Under the pieces are notes generated by a model, which was given only the letters and a program-made list of their open reading frames with translations, was not told where the DNA came from and did no database searches. Of a stretch of 64,000 nucleotides of DNA, positions 24,123-32,666 are shown piece by piece. Each line of letters begins with the position of its first letter. Position 1 is the first letter of the stretch. A program made the translations under genes and the position numbers. Origin of the DNA: SIG701 sp045544955 (GTDB lineage: Bacteria; Bacillota; Clostridia; Oscillospirales; CAG-272); contig JAZPZY010000065.1 of assembly GCA_045544955.1 (NCBI GenBank), forward strand, positions 1 to 64,000, in the 5' to 3' direction.

Positions 24123-25130
24123 ATGGGAAAGAGTATCGGCATTGACCTCGGTACTGCCAACACGATCGTATACGTAAAAGGAAAAGGGATCGTTCTCAGA
24201 GAGCCTTCCGTCGTTGCCGTGGAAGCACGGACACGCCGCGTGATGGCTGTGGGCAATGAAGCAAAGCTCATGTTGGGAAAGACTCCCGGCTCCATTACCG
24301 CTATGCGTCCGTTGAAAGACGGCGTTATTGCCGAGTTTGACGTTACGGCCGCCATGCTTCATCACTTTTTCAACCGGGCCGCAGGCAATTCGCTGTTCAG
24401 CCGTCCAAGGGTGATCATCTGTATTCCCTACGGCGTCACGGAAGTGGAAAAACGTGCCGTGCAGGACGTTACGCTGGAGGCAGGCGCCCAGTCCGTAGCA
24501 CTGATCGAGGAGCCCATTGCGGCGGCAATCGGTGCGGGTCTGAAGGTGGAAAACGCCCAGGGCAGCATGATCGTTGATATTGGCGGCGGTACCACCGAGG
24601 TAGCCGTTATGAGCCTTGGCGGCATCGTTCTCTCCACCTCTCTCCGCTCTGCCGGAGACGAGCTGGACGAGGCCATCATCGCCTATATGAAGCGTGAGCA
24701 CAACATTCTCATCGGCGAGATGACAGCCGAAATGCTGAAGAAGAACATCGGCAGCGTCCATCCTCAGACGGACCGGGGCAACATGGTGATCCGGGGACGG
24801 AATCTTCTAAACGGACTGCCGGCCACCATCGCCGTTTCCTCGGCGGAGATCCGCAAGGCAATGTCCGAGGAGATCGCCCACATCATCGACTGCATCCGCA
24901 CCACGCTGGAAAATACGCCGCCGGAATTGGCGTCCGATATTTACGACAACGGCATTATGCTGGCAGGCGGCGGTGCCCTTCTGGGCGGTCTGGATCTGCT
25001 TATCAGCCAGGTGACCGGTATCCGCACCACCATTGCCAAATCGCCTCTGGACTGCGTCGCCATCGGCATCGGCCACGTAATCGAAAGTATGGGCGAGCTT
25101 TCCGGCATCGTTACATTCCGCAGCCGGTAA
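24123..25130 (+). CDS. mreB: Rod-shape protein MreB (bacterial actin)
   Basis: 335 residues, the normal MreB length. Actin-type ATP-binding motifs: SIGIDLGTANTIVY (phosphate 1), IVDIGGGTTEVAV (phosphate 2) and IMLAGGGALLGGL (adenosine). MreB filaments direct lateral wall synthesis with MreC, MreD, RodA and PBP2, whose genes (except rodA) follow. Confidence 0.97.
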   Translation: MGKSIGIDLGTANTIVYVKGKGIVLREPSVVAVEARTRRVMAVGNEAKLMLGKTPGSITAMRPLKDGVIAEFDVTAAMLHHFFNRAAGNSLFSRPRVIICIPYGVTEVEKRAVQDVTLEAGAQSVALIEEPIAAAIGAGLKVENAQGSMIVDIGGGTTEVAVMSLGGIVLSTSLRSAGDELDEAIIAYMKREHNILIGEMTAEMLKKNIGSVHPQTDRGNMVIRGRNLLNGLPATIAVSSAEIRKAMSEEIAHIIDCIRTTLENTPPELASDIYDNGIMLAGGGALLGGLDLLISQVTGIRTTIAKSPLDCVAIGIGHVIESMGELSGIVTFRSR

Positions 25131-25172
25131 CCCCCGGTGCAAATCAAAATAAATTACTGAAAGGAGTCCCCT

Positions 25173-26012
25173 ATGCGGCCATTTCTGAAGAATAAATTTT
25201 TCATAGGTATCGTAATCGCCGCCGTTCTTTTTGCGGCAGTTCCCACCGCGCTGTCCGCCATGGGGGTCCAGAATCCCCTGCGGAATTTTGTCAATATTCT
25301 GACGACGCCCTTGCAAAAGGGATTCAACTATGTCACCGACGCTTTGGACGGATTCTCCTCCTATTTCACGGAATTTGACGATCTGGTGGCTGAAAACGCC
25401 GCCTTGAAGCAGGAAAACGCCGCTTTGCGGGATCGGCTGTATAATGCGGAAGAAATCGAAAATCTCAACGCATGGCTGGACGATTTTCTGGAGTTGAAAA
25501 GAGCACACACCGATTTCCATTTTGCCGCCGCCAACGTTACCGGTCGGGAAAGCGGCAATTACATGACCGTATTTACCGTTGACCGCGGCTCCGCCCACGG
25601 CATCGAAAAAGGCATGCCGGTGGTTTCGGCGGACGGCGTCATCGGCTACGTAGATGAAATCGGCGTAACCTGGGCAAAGGTACGGACGCTGATCGAATCT
25701 GCCGCTTCCATCGGCGCATACGTGGAACGGACCGGAGAATTGGGTCTTGTGGAAGGAAACTTTGCACTGGCATCCGACGGCGTATGCGAGATCACCTATC
25801 TTGCCGCCGATTCCGAAGTACAGGTGGGGGACCGCATCCTCACCACCGGTTACGGCAGTATCTATCCCCGGGATCTGGTGATCGGCTGCGTTACGGAAAT
25901 CATCCCCGATGAATTCAGCCGCACGCTGACTGCCCGGATCACGCCGGCCGCCGACCTCACCGATCTCGATAAAGTAATGATAATTACCGAATATGACACC
26001 GTTACAGAATAA
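25173..26012 (+). CDS. mreC: Rod-shape protein MreC
   Basis: 279 residues. An N-terminal membrane anchor (about 8-28), an extracellular coiled coil (LVAENAALKQENAALRDRLY), then the two beta domains of MreC (NVTGRESGNYMTVFTVDRGS..., GYVDEIGVTWAKVRTLI). It links MreB to the synthases outside. AAAGGAG precedes the start. Its end overlaps mreD by 20 bases. Confidence 0.95.
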   Translation: MRPFLKNKFFIGIVIAAVLFAAVPTALSAMGVQNPLRNFVNILTTPLQKGFNYVTDALDGFSSYFTEFDDLVAENAALKQENAALRDRLYNAEEIENLNAWLDDFLELKRAHTDFHFAAANVTGRESGNYMTVFTVDRGSAHGIEKGMPVVSADGVIGYVDEIGVTWAKVRTLIESAASIGAYVERTGELGLVEGNFALASDGVCEITYLAADSEVQVGDRILTTGYGSIYPRDLVIGCVTEIIPDEFSRTLTARITPAADLTDLDKVMIITEYDTVTE

Positions 26013-26820
26013 ACCGAAAAAGCCGGCATCCGCCTCCAAAAAGCCGCTGCCGGCCGCCCATCGGGCCGCCCGGGAACTGGAGAGCCGGACGGGAGCAAAA
26101 AAACAGCCGATTCAAAAACCTCTCCAGCCCAAAGCACCGTCGCAAAATACAGTTCCGCCAAAGCCGCTGTCACCTCAAACAAAGCGCAGGATCTCCCCTG
26201 CCGATCACCAGGCGGAAATGCCTCTCACGGTTTCCCAGCGCCTGCTTTACTATGTGAAAGGAAAAATATCCTCGCTTCCCTATCTCCTGCCGGAAGGAGA
26301 TTTCGTAGCGAGACTGCTGATCTGCATCGGACTGATTCTGTTTTTTGCCCTTCTGCAGACCACTGTATTTGCCCGATTCCGCCCCTTTGGCGTGATACCG
26401 GATCTGATGCTGCCGTTGGTTATCGCCATTTCTATGACGGAAGGCGAAAAGTGGGGGGCTTCACTGGGCCTGGCCGCCGCCTTCGTCATTGAATCCCTCG
26501 GCTCCACAGGCGTGACCCTTCTGCCTCTTTTATACGCGGCAGCCGGCTATTTCGCCCCTATCGTTACTACGCTGTATTTCACGGACTCCCTGCCCGTACG
26601 CGCCATGTATACCGCCGTATCCGGCGTAGGGCGTGCCGTTATTACCCTTTTGTATCTCTCCCTCACCGTCACGGATTTCCATCTGATCCGTCTGTGCGGT
26701 GATATCGTCCTGCCGGAGTATGCGGCAACGTGCCTGACGGCGGTACTTCCCCATCTGGCTGTACGCCTGTGTCTGCGTCCGTTCCACAAATCCCGTGCAG
26801 AACGGATGGAGACTTTGTAA
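25993..26820 (+). CDS. mreD: Rod-shape protein MreD with basic N-terminal extension
   Basis: 275 residues. The C-terminal about 170 are an MreD-like membrane protein with five or six helices (LLICIGLILFFALLQTTVF..., VIPDLMLPLVIAISM). Before it lies an about 95-residue Lys/Pro/Ala-rich cytoplasmic extension not present in standard MreD (about 160-170 residues). The start overlaps mreC. If translation began near the ATG at residue 76, the extension would vanish, but the open frame and its even composition favour the long form. Confidence 0.85.
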   Translation: MTPLQNKPKKPASASKKPLPAAHRAARELESRTGAKKQPIQKPLQPKAPSQNTVPPKPLSPQTKRRISPADHQAEMPLTVSQRLLYYVKGKISSLPYLLPEGDFVARLLICIGLILFFALLQTTVFARFRPFGVIPDLMLPLVIAISMTEGEKWGASLGLAAAFVIESLGSTGVTLLPLLYAAAGYFAPIVTTLYFTDSLPVRAMYTAVSGVGRAVITLLYLSLTVTDFHLIRLCGDIVLPEYAATCLTAVLPHLAVRLCLRPFHKSRAERMETL

Positions 26821-26852
26821 AAGCGAAAAATCCACGAAGGAAAGAATGCACC

Positions 26853-28946
26853 ATGAAAAAGAAACGCGCTTTCACTGCCCGGTACATATCCCTCGCTGTA
26901 TTCTTCATCCTCGTTTGTCTCATTTATATCGGGCGGCTCATCAATATTCAGATCGCCGGTCAGGATTTTTACACTATGACCGCCGGCGACGATTACGTCT
27001 ACCGCACGGAAACGATTCAGGCGCAGAGAGGTGAACTCTTTGACCGGAACGGTGTGCCGCTTGTTGTAAACGAATACACGTATTCCATAAATCTGGACGG
27101 CGGCAGTATGCCCTACGCCCAAAGCGAAAAGAATACCGTTATCCTGGCCGTTCTTCAGCATGCAAACGCTATGGATGAGATGGATTCCTTTACGCTGCCG
27201 GCATCTCCCTTTACGCTCCACGAGGGCACCGACGGGAAAACGATCCATTTTGAATACAACAACGCTTATTTTGAAACAAGCGCCGGCAAAAAGTTTTATA
27301 AGCTGGTGACAAATCTGTCCTGCACGGAAGACAGCCCCGCCGAAGATACGGCGGCAGCACTTCTGAAGAGGTACGGTCTGGTGGAGACGGACGAGGACGG
27401 AAACCGCGTCTACCGTCACAATACCGAAGAAACCGCCTTGCTTCTTGCCGTCCGGCTGGACATGGAACTGCAAGATTTTTCCTCAGTCACTCCTTACACG
27501 CTGCTGCGCGACGTCTCCTTTCCGCTGCTTTCCCGTGTGAAGGAAGCCGGCCTCCGGGGCATTGATCCCCACACAGATGCAACCCGGGCGTACACCTATC
27601 CCGGCTACGCCTCCCACATTCTGGGACGGGTGGGCAAGATCCGCCCGGAATACGTGGAATACTACACCGACCGTGGTTATCCTCTGGACGCCATCGTAGG
27701 CATCTCCGGAGCGGAGCAAGCCTTTGAAGAATACCTCCACGGCGTGGACGGCATAAAAACCATCGTGGAGGACGCCTACGGCAATATCGTAGACGAATAC
27801 ATCGCGAGAGAACCCCGCGCCGGCTCCAACGTATATCTGACCATCGATATAGAAATGCAGATCAAAGCGGAGGACGCGCTGGCAAGCAATATCCAGTACA
27901 TCGTGGATACCGCTACGGCAAGCGGCAAGGAGCTGTCCGGCGAGGATGCCGACTCCGGTGCCCTCACCGCCGTGGACGTACAGACCGGCGACGTGCTGGC
28001 ACTGGCCTCCTACCCCACCTACAATCTGGCCACGTACCAGCAGGACGTAGGTGCACTGAACACGGATCCGCGCGGTCCGCTTTACAACCGTGCCCTAAGT
28101 GGCACCTATCCGCCCGGCTCCACGTTCAAGATCGGCGTGGCGGCGGCGGCACTGACGGAAAACGTCATCACCCCGCAAACGAAGATCCACGCCACCGGTA
28201 TTTACGAATATTACTCCACTTACACGCCTACCTGTTGGATATACAATATGTACGGCGGCAGCCACGGCTCTATCAACGTGACCACTGCCATTCAGGAGTC
28301 CTGCAACTACTTCTTTTACGAAGTGGGGCGTCTTCTGACTATCGAAACCATGAACCGCTACGACCGGGCGTTCGGTCTGGGCGTTCCCACCGGCATCGAG
28401 CTGGGAGAGCGAACAGGCGTTCTTGCCGGTCCGGACTACCGGAACGAAAACGGTCTCGGTGCCTGGAATCCCGGCGACACGCTGGCCGCCGCTATCGGAC
28501 AGTCGGATAACCTGTTCACGCCTTTGCAGATCAGCGTGTATATGTCCTCCATTCTGAACGGGGGAACACGCATGAAAGCACATATTCTCTCCAAGGTGGA
28601 GTCCTTTTACACGGGCGAAGTGCTGTATAAGGCAGAGCCGGTGATCGCGGATGCCTCCATAAAGCTCAGCCCGGACGTGCACACGCTTCTGCTGAACGCC
28701 ATGCGCCGGGTAACGGAAAACGGATCCGCCGCCCGCGTATTCAGCACTTACCCCATTGAGATCGGCGGTAAAACCGGCACGTCCCAGGTCAACGCCAACG
28801 AAAGCAACCACGCCATTTTCACGGCGTTTGCCCCCTTTGACGATCCCCGCATCGCCGTCACCTGCATCATTGAGCACGGTGCCAACGGTACGGACGCCGG
28901 CTACGCCGTCCGGGATGTGTTTGACTATTATTTTGATTTGAAGTGA
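26853..28946 (+). CDS. mrdA: Penicillin-binding protein 2-type transpeptidase
   Basis: 697 residues. A short cytoplasmic start and one membrane helix (about 10-30), a PBP dimer domain beginning IQAQRGELFDRNGVPLVVN, then the transpeptidase with SxxK (GSTFKIG), SxN (ESCNYFF) and KTG (GKTGTSQ). The class B enzyme crosslinks wall peptides during elongation. Placement after mreBCD supports PBP2 rather than a division or sporulation paralogue. GGAAAG lies before the ATG at 26853. Last gene of the string. Confidence 0.93.
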   Translation: MKKKRAFTARYISLAVFFILVCLIYIGRLINIQIAGQDFYTMTAGDDYVYRTETIQAQRGELFDRNGVPLVVNEYTYSINLDGGSMPYAQSEKNTVILAVLQHANAMDEMDSFTLPASPFTLHEGTDGKTIHFEYNNAYFETSAGKKFYKLVTNLSCTEDSPAEDTAAALLKRYGLVETDEDGNRVYRHNTEETALLLAVRLDMELQDFSSVTPYTLLRDVSFPLLSRVKEAGLRGIDPHTDATRAYTYPGYASHILGRVGKIRPEYVEYYTDRGYPLDAIVGISGAEQAFEEYLHGVDGIKTIVEDAYGNIVDEYIAREPRAGSNVYLTIDIEMQIKAEDALASNIQYIVDTATASGKELSGEDADSGALTAVDVQTGDVLALASYPTYNLATYQQDVGALNTDPRGPLYNRALSGTYPPGSTFKIGVAAAALTENVITPQTKIHATGIYEYYSTYTPTCWIYNMYGGSHGSINVTTAIQESCNYFFYEVGRLLTIETMNRYDRAFGLGVPTGIELGERTGVLAGPDYRNENGLGAWNPGDTLAAAIGQSDNLFTPLQISVYMSSILNGGTRMKAHILSKVESFYTGEVLYKAEPVIADASIKLSPDVHTLLLNAMRRVTENGSAARVFSTYPIEIGGKTGTSQVNANESNHAIFTAFAPFDDPRIAVTCIIEHGANGTDAGYAVRDVFDYYFDLK

Positions 28947-28959
28947 ATACGGAAAACGA

Positions 28960-28993
28960 AAAAGAAGAGCGGCTGAAAAGCCGTTCTTCTTTT
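28960..28993 (+). terminator. Terminator after PBP2
   Basis: AAAAGAAGAGCGGCT-GAAA-AGCCGTTCTTCTTTT: a long stem, tetraloop and T tract 13 bases after the stop. Confidence 0.88.
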
Positions 28994-29039
28994 GATATTT
29001 CAATCTTTCCCTGGCAATACGGTCCCGTGCACTGTTCTA

Positions 29040-29246
29040 TCAGAACGTAATTTTCTTTCCGCACCAAGGGCAATACCGAATTTGAATGAAAGATTCACCG
29101 CCATCATGAATAATAATTCCTGCTTTTTTGCTATCCTCTTTATAAATCAGTATTACGTCAGGACACGCAAACGGGTTGGAATGCTCACTACAAACGTACG
29201 TTGCGTGGTATGCAAAAGTATCACAGCAGTATTTTTTCGCCGTCAT
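29040..29246 (-). CDS. Small zinc-ribbon protein, DUF6980-like
   Basis: 68 residues. An N-terminal CC pair, CPDVILIYKEDSKKAGIIIHDGG and a closing IRYCPWCGKKI zinc knuckle resemble the family I know as DUF6980. GGGAG sits before the ATG at 29246. A TTG eight codons earlier is less likely. The gene is AT-rich and ends the minus-strand array behind the XRE regulator at 32156. Members are often found among toxin-immunity gene arrays. The function is not known. Confidence 0.6.
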   Translation of the reverse strand: MTAKKYCCDTFAYHATYVCSEHSNPFACPDVILIYKEDSKKAGIIIHDGGESFIQIRYCPWCGKKITF

Positions 29247-29279
29247 CTGCCCCACTCCCTTTCTCAACAAAATATAGTC

Positions 29280-29678
29280 TTACCATTCCAGTGCCCATAG
29301 AATATGTGCCATGATCTGCGCGGGGCTGAATCTTGCCACGGTATCGTCGCTTACATAATACCCCAACAGATCCTCGTAAGTTGACGATGCAATGGAATAT
29401 ACACCGTCATAATCATCCGCGCGTCCCCATACATCAAAAAACACAGACCGATCGTCGCAGTCGAACACATCGGCTACAACATCATCACCGGATTCGTTTT
29501 CCTTTATTGCCTGCACATATAAAACCATATTACAGCAATCGGGAGCCGGATGCATTTCTTTCAGCTTTTGAAATACATCCGAAATTATGACACTATGCGC
29601 TTCTTCATAGTGCTTTTTATATTCCGCCAAAACGTCATCCGCATTTGTTTTTGATATAAGCTCGTTTACTGTCATCAT
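29280..29678 (-). CDS. Small acidic protein, immunity-like (possibly DUF6557)
   Basis: 132 residues, acidic and cytosolic: no signal or membrane segment. It starts MTVNELISKTNADDVLAEY and ends with helices around FSPAQIMAHILWALEW. The helical start and the DDYDGVYSIASSTYEDLLGYYVSDD segment recall DUF6557-type proteins, but I am not certain. The tandem ATG start has no strong ribosome site, and a 25-codon open frame lies just upstream. Part of the AT-rich array. Confidence 0.55.
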   Translation of the reverse strand: MMTVNELISKTNADDVLAEYKKHYEEAHSVIISDVFQKLKEMHPAPDCCNMVLYVQAIKENESGDDVVADVFDCDDRSVFFDVWGRADDYDGVYSIASSTYEDLLGYYVSDDTVARFSPAQIMAHILWALEW

Positions 29679-29685
29679 TACGGTA

Positions 29686-29763
29686 TCATCTTTCGCTTTT
29701 AGTGAGTATTTTCAAATCATTTTCGAAAAGTATCATCAGCATATAGTTTTTCTGTTCACTCAT
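29686..29763 (-). CDS. Possible 25-residue ORF in the immunity-like array
   Basis: An ATG seven bases after AAGGA starts a 25-codon frame (peptide begins MSEQKNYMLMILFEN, ends KSER). It begins 14 bases after the stop of the DUF7660-like gene and ends just before the next gene, so it fills the gap exactly. It could be a leader peptide, a remnant of a lost array member, or chance. Confidence 0.35.
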   Translation of the reverse strand: MSEQKNYMLMILFENDLKILTKSER

Positions 29764-29777
29764 AATGAATCCTTAAA

Positions 29778-30020
29778 CTATTCGTACAGTTTTCCCATAT
29801 ACAGGATCTTTGCAAGAGCCGCCCAGTCCGTTTCTTTTATATCACTCGGTTGCGGTGCGTCCTCCAGCCAGGCGGATACAGCATCAAAATATGCATCGAT
29901 CGTTCCGTTTTTCCATTCCTCGGGTTTCGTCAAAAAATCACGCCGCATTGCTTTCACAAATTCGACAAAAGTACGCTTGTCTGTTATACCGGCAATACTT
30001 TCCGGGTGAAGATCAAACAT
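29778..30020 (-). CDS. DUF7660-like immunity-type protein
   Basis: 80 residues. The order ITDKRTFVEFVKAMRRDF, KPEEWKNGTIDAYFDAVSAWLED, then DWAALAKILYMGKLYE matches the compact family I know as DUF7660, commonly listed among bacterial immunity proteins. AGGAGG lies six bases before the ATG at 30020, so the two codons before it are probably not translated. No toxin gene is adjacent. Confidence 0.65.
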   Translation of the reverse strand: MFDLHPESIAGITDKRTFVEFVKAMRRDFLTKPEEWKNGTIDAYFDAVSAWLEDAPQPSDIKETDWAALAKILYMGKLYE

Positions 30021-30055
30021 GAACATCCTCCTGATTTTTACATTCTGGCAGGCTA

Positions 30056-30367
30056 TCAGTCTTCTTTTAGTCCCTCATATTCGTTATGCAAAGCCACAAG
30101 TTGACTGTATAAGCGAGTCGGCTTTCTCATATCCCAGCACCATTCCTTAAAGGCACAGGCAAACGAAATCAAGAATCGTTTTTCCCTGGGAGGAATCGTG
30201 TCAACTGTCAGAGAGCGTAACAATCTATCCATTTCCGAAATAATCGTTTCCAGCTGCTCAATCGTGCTTTCCCCCGGGATGCCTGCTTTTCGTTCTGCCA
30301 GTTCTTGAACACACGTTTGCTTACATTCTTTCACGTGCGCCATAAACAATTCAAATTTTTGATTCAT
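30056..30367 (-). CDS. Small helical protein of unknown function
   Basis: 103 residues, mostly alpha-helical by composition, with no signal or membrane segment. Ends SFACAFKEWCWDMRKPTRLYSQLVALHNEYEGLKED. I do not recognise the family. Size, AT-rich codons and the setting match the neighbouring immunity-like genes. The ribosome site is weak. Confidence 0.55.
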   Translation of the reverse strand: MNQKFELFMAHVKECKQTCVQELAERKAGIPGESTIEQLETIISEMDRLLRSLTVDTIPPREKRFLISFACAFKEWCWDMRKPTRLYSQLVALHNEYEGLKED

Positions 30368-30383
30368 ATCATCGCATCATACA

Positions 30384-30875
30384 TCACTCACAGTGAATCT
30401 CAAAGCAAAATTCTCCCAAATATGCATCCTCCGCGGAAAGCCTGTACGATTTTACAATATCCTGCGCTAATTTGGGAAGCAACGAATATAAATACTCCAA
30501 ATATCGAAACAAAGAATCGTGAAACCCCGCCACATCAGACGCATTCACTATACTGTACTGCGCATCCAATGATCCAAACGCATCAGGAACACCGCAGGAA
30601 GAATAAAACGCCTCTTTTACCGCTGGTACTATATTCTCTTTTCTTGTCTCGATATAGCACATATATTCATCAAATTCGATACCGAATTCCCTTTTACAGT
30701 GATCGTAAAAAGGCGTAATCCTAAGATATTGCGGGCATTCGTTTAACTCACATATTTGTTCGATAAGCAGTTTCAGAGAACTTAGGGAAACATAATGGCG
30801 ACATTGTCCCTCATGATACATAGTGTAATCCTGCACTACCTCGCGTACTGACGTTTTTGATTCTCGTCTCATCAT
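30384..30875 (-). CDS. Uncharacterised cytosolic protein in the array
   Basis: 163 residues beginning MMRRESKTSVREVVQDYTMY, helical and Cys-rich for its size, ending AEDAYLGEFCFEIHCE. No known motif seen. GGGGA stands eight bases before the start. It follows the small membrane protein gene on the same strand, with 16 bases to the next gene. Probably co-transcribed with the array. Confidence 0.55.
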   Translation of the reverse strand: MMRRESKTSVREVVQDYTMYHEGQCRHYVSLSSLKLLIEQICELNECPQYLRITPFYDHCKREFGIEFDEYMCYIETRKENIVPAVKEAFYSSCGVPDAFGSLDAQYSIVNASDVAGFHDSLFRYLEYLYSLLPKLAQDIVKSYRLSAEDAYLGEFCFEIHCE

Positions 30876-30924
30876 CGTTGAATTCCCCGTAAATCTATTA
30901 CGTAATATCCGTTATTGCGATTTT

Positions 30925-31263
30925 TTACTCCCCGCCATACGACGCAAACGCCGCGGCATATTTCTCTGTGATATAGTACACACCTTTATACTTCACGATA
31001 AAATCCTTATTCTTGACACTGGTCTGAAAAATACAGGTACTGTCTTCATCAAAAAACGTAATCTGCTCTTTCCAAAACATATAGTTCCATGCACCGTCGG
31101 AAGAATCTATAACCTCACGCAACGGAAGATATCCCTCCGGCGGCAGGAAAACCGTATGCACAGCATATCTGCCGTAATTCGGATGCACGTACCTGGCTCC
31201 GATCACAGCACCCGTAATCAGAAAAACCGCTATGACTATAAGAATAATTCGTCTTTTTTGCAC
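30925..31263 (-). CDS. Small single-pass membrane protein
   Basis: 112 residues starting at a GTG with AGGAGG seven bases upstream, which I prefer over an in-frame start 47 codons earlier that overlaps the neighbouring gene. A basic start and one membrane helix (about 5-22) are followed by an outward or soluble beta-rich domain (YVHPNYGRYAVHTVFLPPEG, then FDEDSTCIFQTS, YKGVYYITEKYAAAF). Family not recognised. A membrane-anchored immunity protein is one possibility. Confidence 0.55.
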   Translation of the reverse strand: MQKRRIILIVIAVFLITGAVIGARYVHPNYGRYAVHTVFLPPEGYLPLREVIDSSDGAWNYMFWKEQITFFDEDSTCIFQTSVKNKDFIVKYKGVYYITEKYAAAFASYGGE

Positions 31264-31286
31264 TGCGCACCTCCTGACTTGGGCAC

Positions 31287-31727
31287 TCAAATCTCCGAAT
31301 ATCTCACAGACTCTATCTGTACCTGCTTTTTCTGCAATGCTTGGACGATCTTTTCCATATACCAGTTTACGTCTGTATACCCTATGCCGCGTGTCTCTGC
31401 GCATTTGACCCGATTACAGTTAAGTAAAAAAGAATATTGGGAACGGTTCTCCGCCAATAGACTTACACCAATTTCACCGGAGCGATAGTATAGCTGAACA
31501 CCGATCGTTTCACCGGCTTTTTCTTTCGTATTAATAAGGCCGGCAAGTTCTTCTTCCGTAATTGTCTTAAAGTACCAGTTAAAACTGTCACTGTCGTTTA
31601 GTGGAAGAAACTCACTTTCCCCTTCGCGATCTTTCCAACTCCATCCGATTTCGTGACATATAGTGATCATGTCAAAAACAGAGGCAATATTCGTTACACA
31701 AATATCCAACGACGCAAGGACTGACAC
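31287..31727 (-). CDS. Uncharacterised protein, immunity-like
   Basis: 146 residues, soluble. A strong GGGAGG before a GTG start. The N-terminus (VLASLDICVTNIASVFDMITICHEIGW) and a beta-rich middle (ETIGVQLYYRSGEIGVSLLAENRSQYSFLLNC) are compatible with an immunity-type alpha/beta fold, but no family is recognised. First small gene after the XRE regulator. Confidence 0.55.
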   Translation of the reverse strand: MSVLASLDICVTNIASVFDMITICHEIGWSWKDREGESEFLPLNDSDSFNWYFKTITEEELAGLINTKEKAGETIGVQLYYRSGEIGVSLLAENRSQYSFLLNCNRVKCAETRGIGYTDVNWYMEKIVQALQKKQVQIESVRYSEI

Positions 31728-31748
31728 AGATAAACCTCCCGTACATAT

Positions 31749-32156
31749 TCATTTCCCGTTCTTCTTCATTTTCGCTTTCCAGTAGGCGTCGCTGATGGCC
31801 TTCATCACCAGATCCTTATCCTCCTCAGAGAGTTCTGCGCCGGCAAACAGACCGCCTGCCGCCGCCATGATCTCCTCTGCCTGCCGGCGGGCGGCAAAGG
31901 CGGCGTCCAGCTTTGCCTCGCCGCCGTCCGCCGTGCCCATCAACTCGTCCACCGTTATATCAAACGCCTTGGCGATCTGCACGTACACCGCTGTGCTTTT
32001 GGGATAAAACCGCCCCGCCTCGTAGTTCTGATAATTCCGCAGGGGCACGCCGATCCGCCGCGCCATTTCCGCCTGGGTAAGAGAGGCGGCGGCACGCAAA
32101 GATTTCAGTTTTCGGGCAAATTCGTTTTTTTCGGCTGTATCGTTTCTGGCGTTCAT
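31749..32156 (-). CDS. XRE-family transcriptional regulator
   Basis: 135 residues. An N-terminal helix-turn-helix of the Cro/CI type (about 12-70: LKSLRAAASLTQAEMARRIGVPLRNYQNYEAG, ending ITVDELMG) and a C-terminal helical tail (SEEDKDLVMKAISDAYWKAKMK). AAAGGAG lies just before the ATG. It heads the minus-strand array and has a near-consensus promoter, so it may control the small genes behind it. Codons are GC-rich like the backbone, unlike the genes that follow. Confidence 0.88.
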   Translation of the reverse strand: MNARNDTAEKNEFARKLKSLRAAASLTQAEMARRIGVPLRNYQNYEAGRFYPKSTAVYVQIAKAFDITVDELMGTADGGEAKLDAAFAARRQAEEIMAAAGGLFAGAELSEEDKDLVMKAISDAYWKAKMKKNGK

Positions 32157-32189
32157 GCTTCGGTCTCCTTTGGGAGTTTTTACGGTTTT

Positions 32190-32219
32190 ATTGTATCATA
32201 CCCAGTCGGCGCATGTCAA
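32190..32219 (-). promoter_or_regulatory. Promoter of the XRE gene and array
   Basis: TTGACA (32214-32219), 18 bases and TACAAT (32190-32195) on the minus strand, about 30 bases before the XRE start. Confidence 0.75.
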
Positions 32220-32243
32220 GGAAAAAGCACCGTAAAAAGACGG

Positions 32244-32666
32244 TTACAACGCGGTGCGGATCTCCGCAAGAACCGCCTGCACCAGGGCCGCCACAGTCAT
32301 CTCCGGCACGCCGGCCACGATATTGTCGCAGTGATTCACCGGAATCAGGATCCGCCGGGCCGGGCTTTGCCCTACGGCCACCGCCATACTCGGGGTAATC
32401 TCTCCCCACAGGGCGTCCGCGATGACGATCCCGATGGGACCCACGATCACGTCTGCCCGGCGCGCCGCCACGATCACGGCGTTCTCGCCGGTGGCGGCGT
32501 GATCCGCCCCGGCCTTGTGCATGGCGGCGGTGGCGGCACTGTTGGTACCTACTGCACAGATCTCCACCGAATCCGGTGAATAGTTCTCCCGCAAGGCGGC
32601 AACGATCTGCCTTCCCAAGCCGCCGCCCTGGCCGTCGATCACGGCGATTCTTTTTTTCTCGTTCAT
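32244..32666 (-). CDS. DUF3842 protein
   Basis: 140 residues. It begins RIAVIDGQGGGLGRQIVAAL, a Gly-rich Rossmann-like loop, with later GPIGIVIADALWGEITP and VNHCDNIVAGV. This is the DUF3842 family, widespread in Clostridia and without known function. The ATG at 32666 overlaps the kinase stop (ATGA), so the two are coupled. A TTG six codons upstream is the other option. Confidence 0.82.
   Translation of the reverse strand: MNEKKRIAVIDGQGGGLGRQIVAALRENYSPDSVEICAVGTNSAATAAMHKAGADHAATGENAVIVAARRADVIVGPIGIVIADALWGEITPSMAVAVGQSPARRILIPVNHCDNIVAGVPEMTVAALVQAVLAEIRTAL

Noticed and set aside
29040..32156. Prophage or integrative element
   Set aside because: Apart from an XRE regulator and small genes there is no integrase, capsid, portal or conjugation gene and no flanking repeats.
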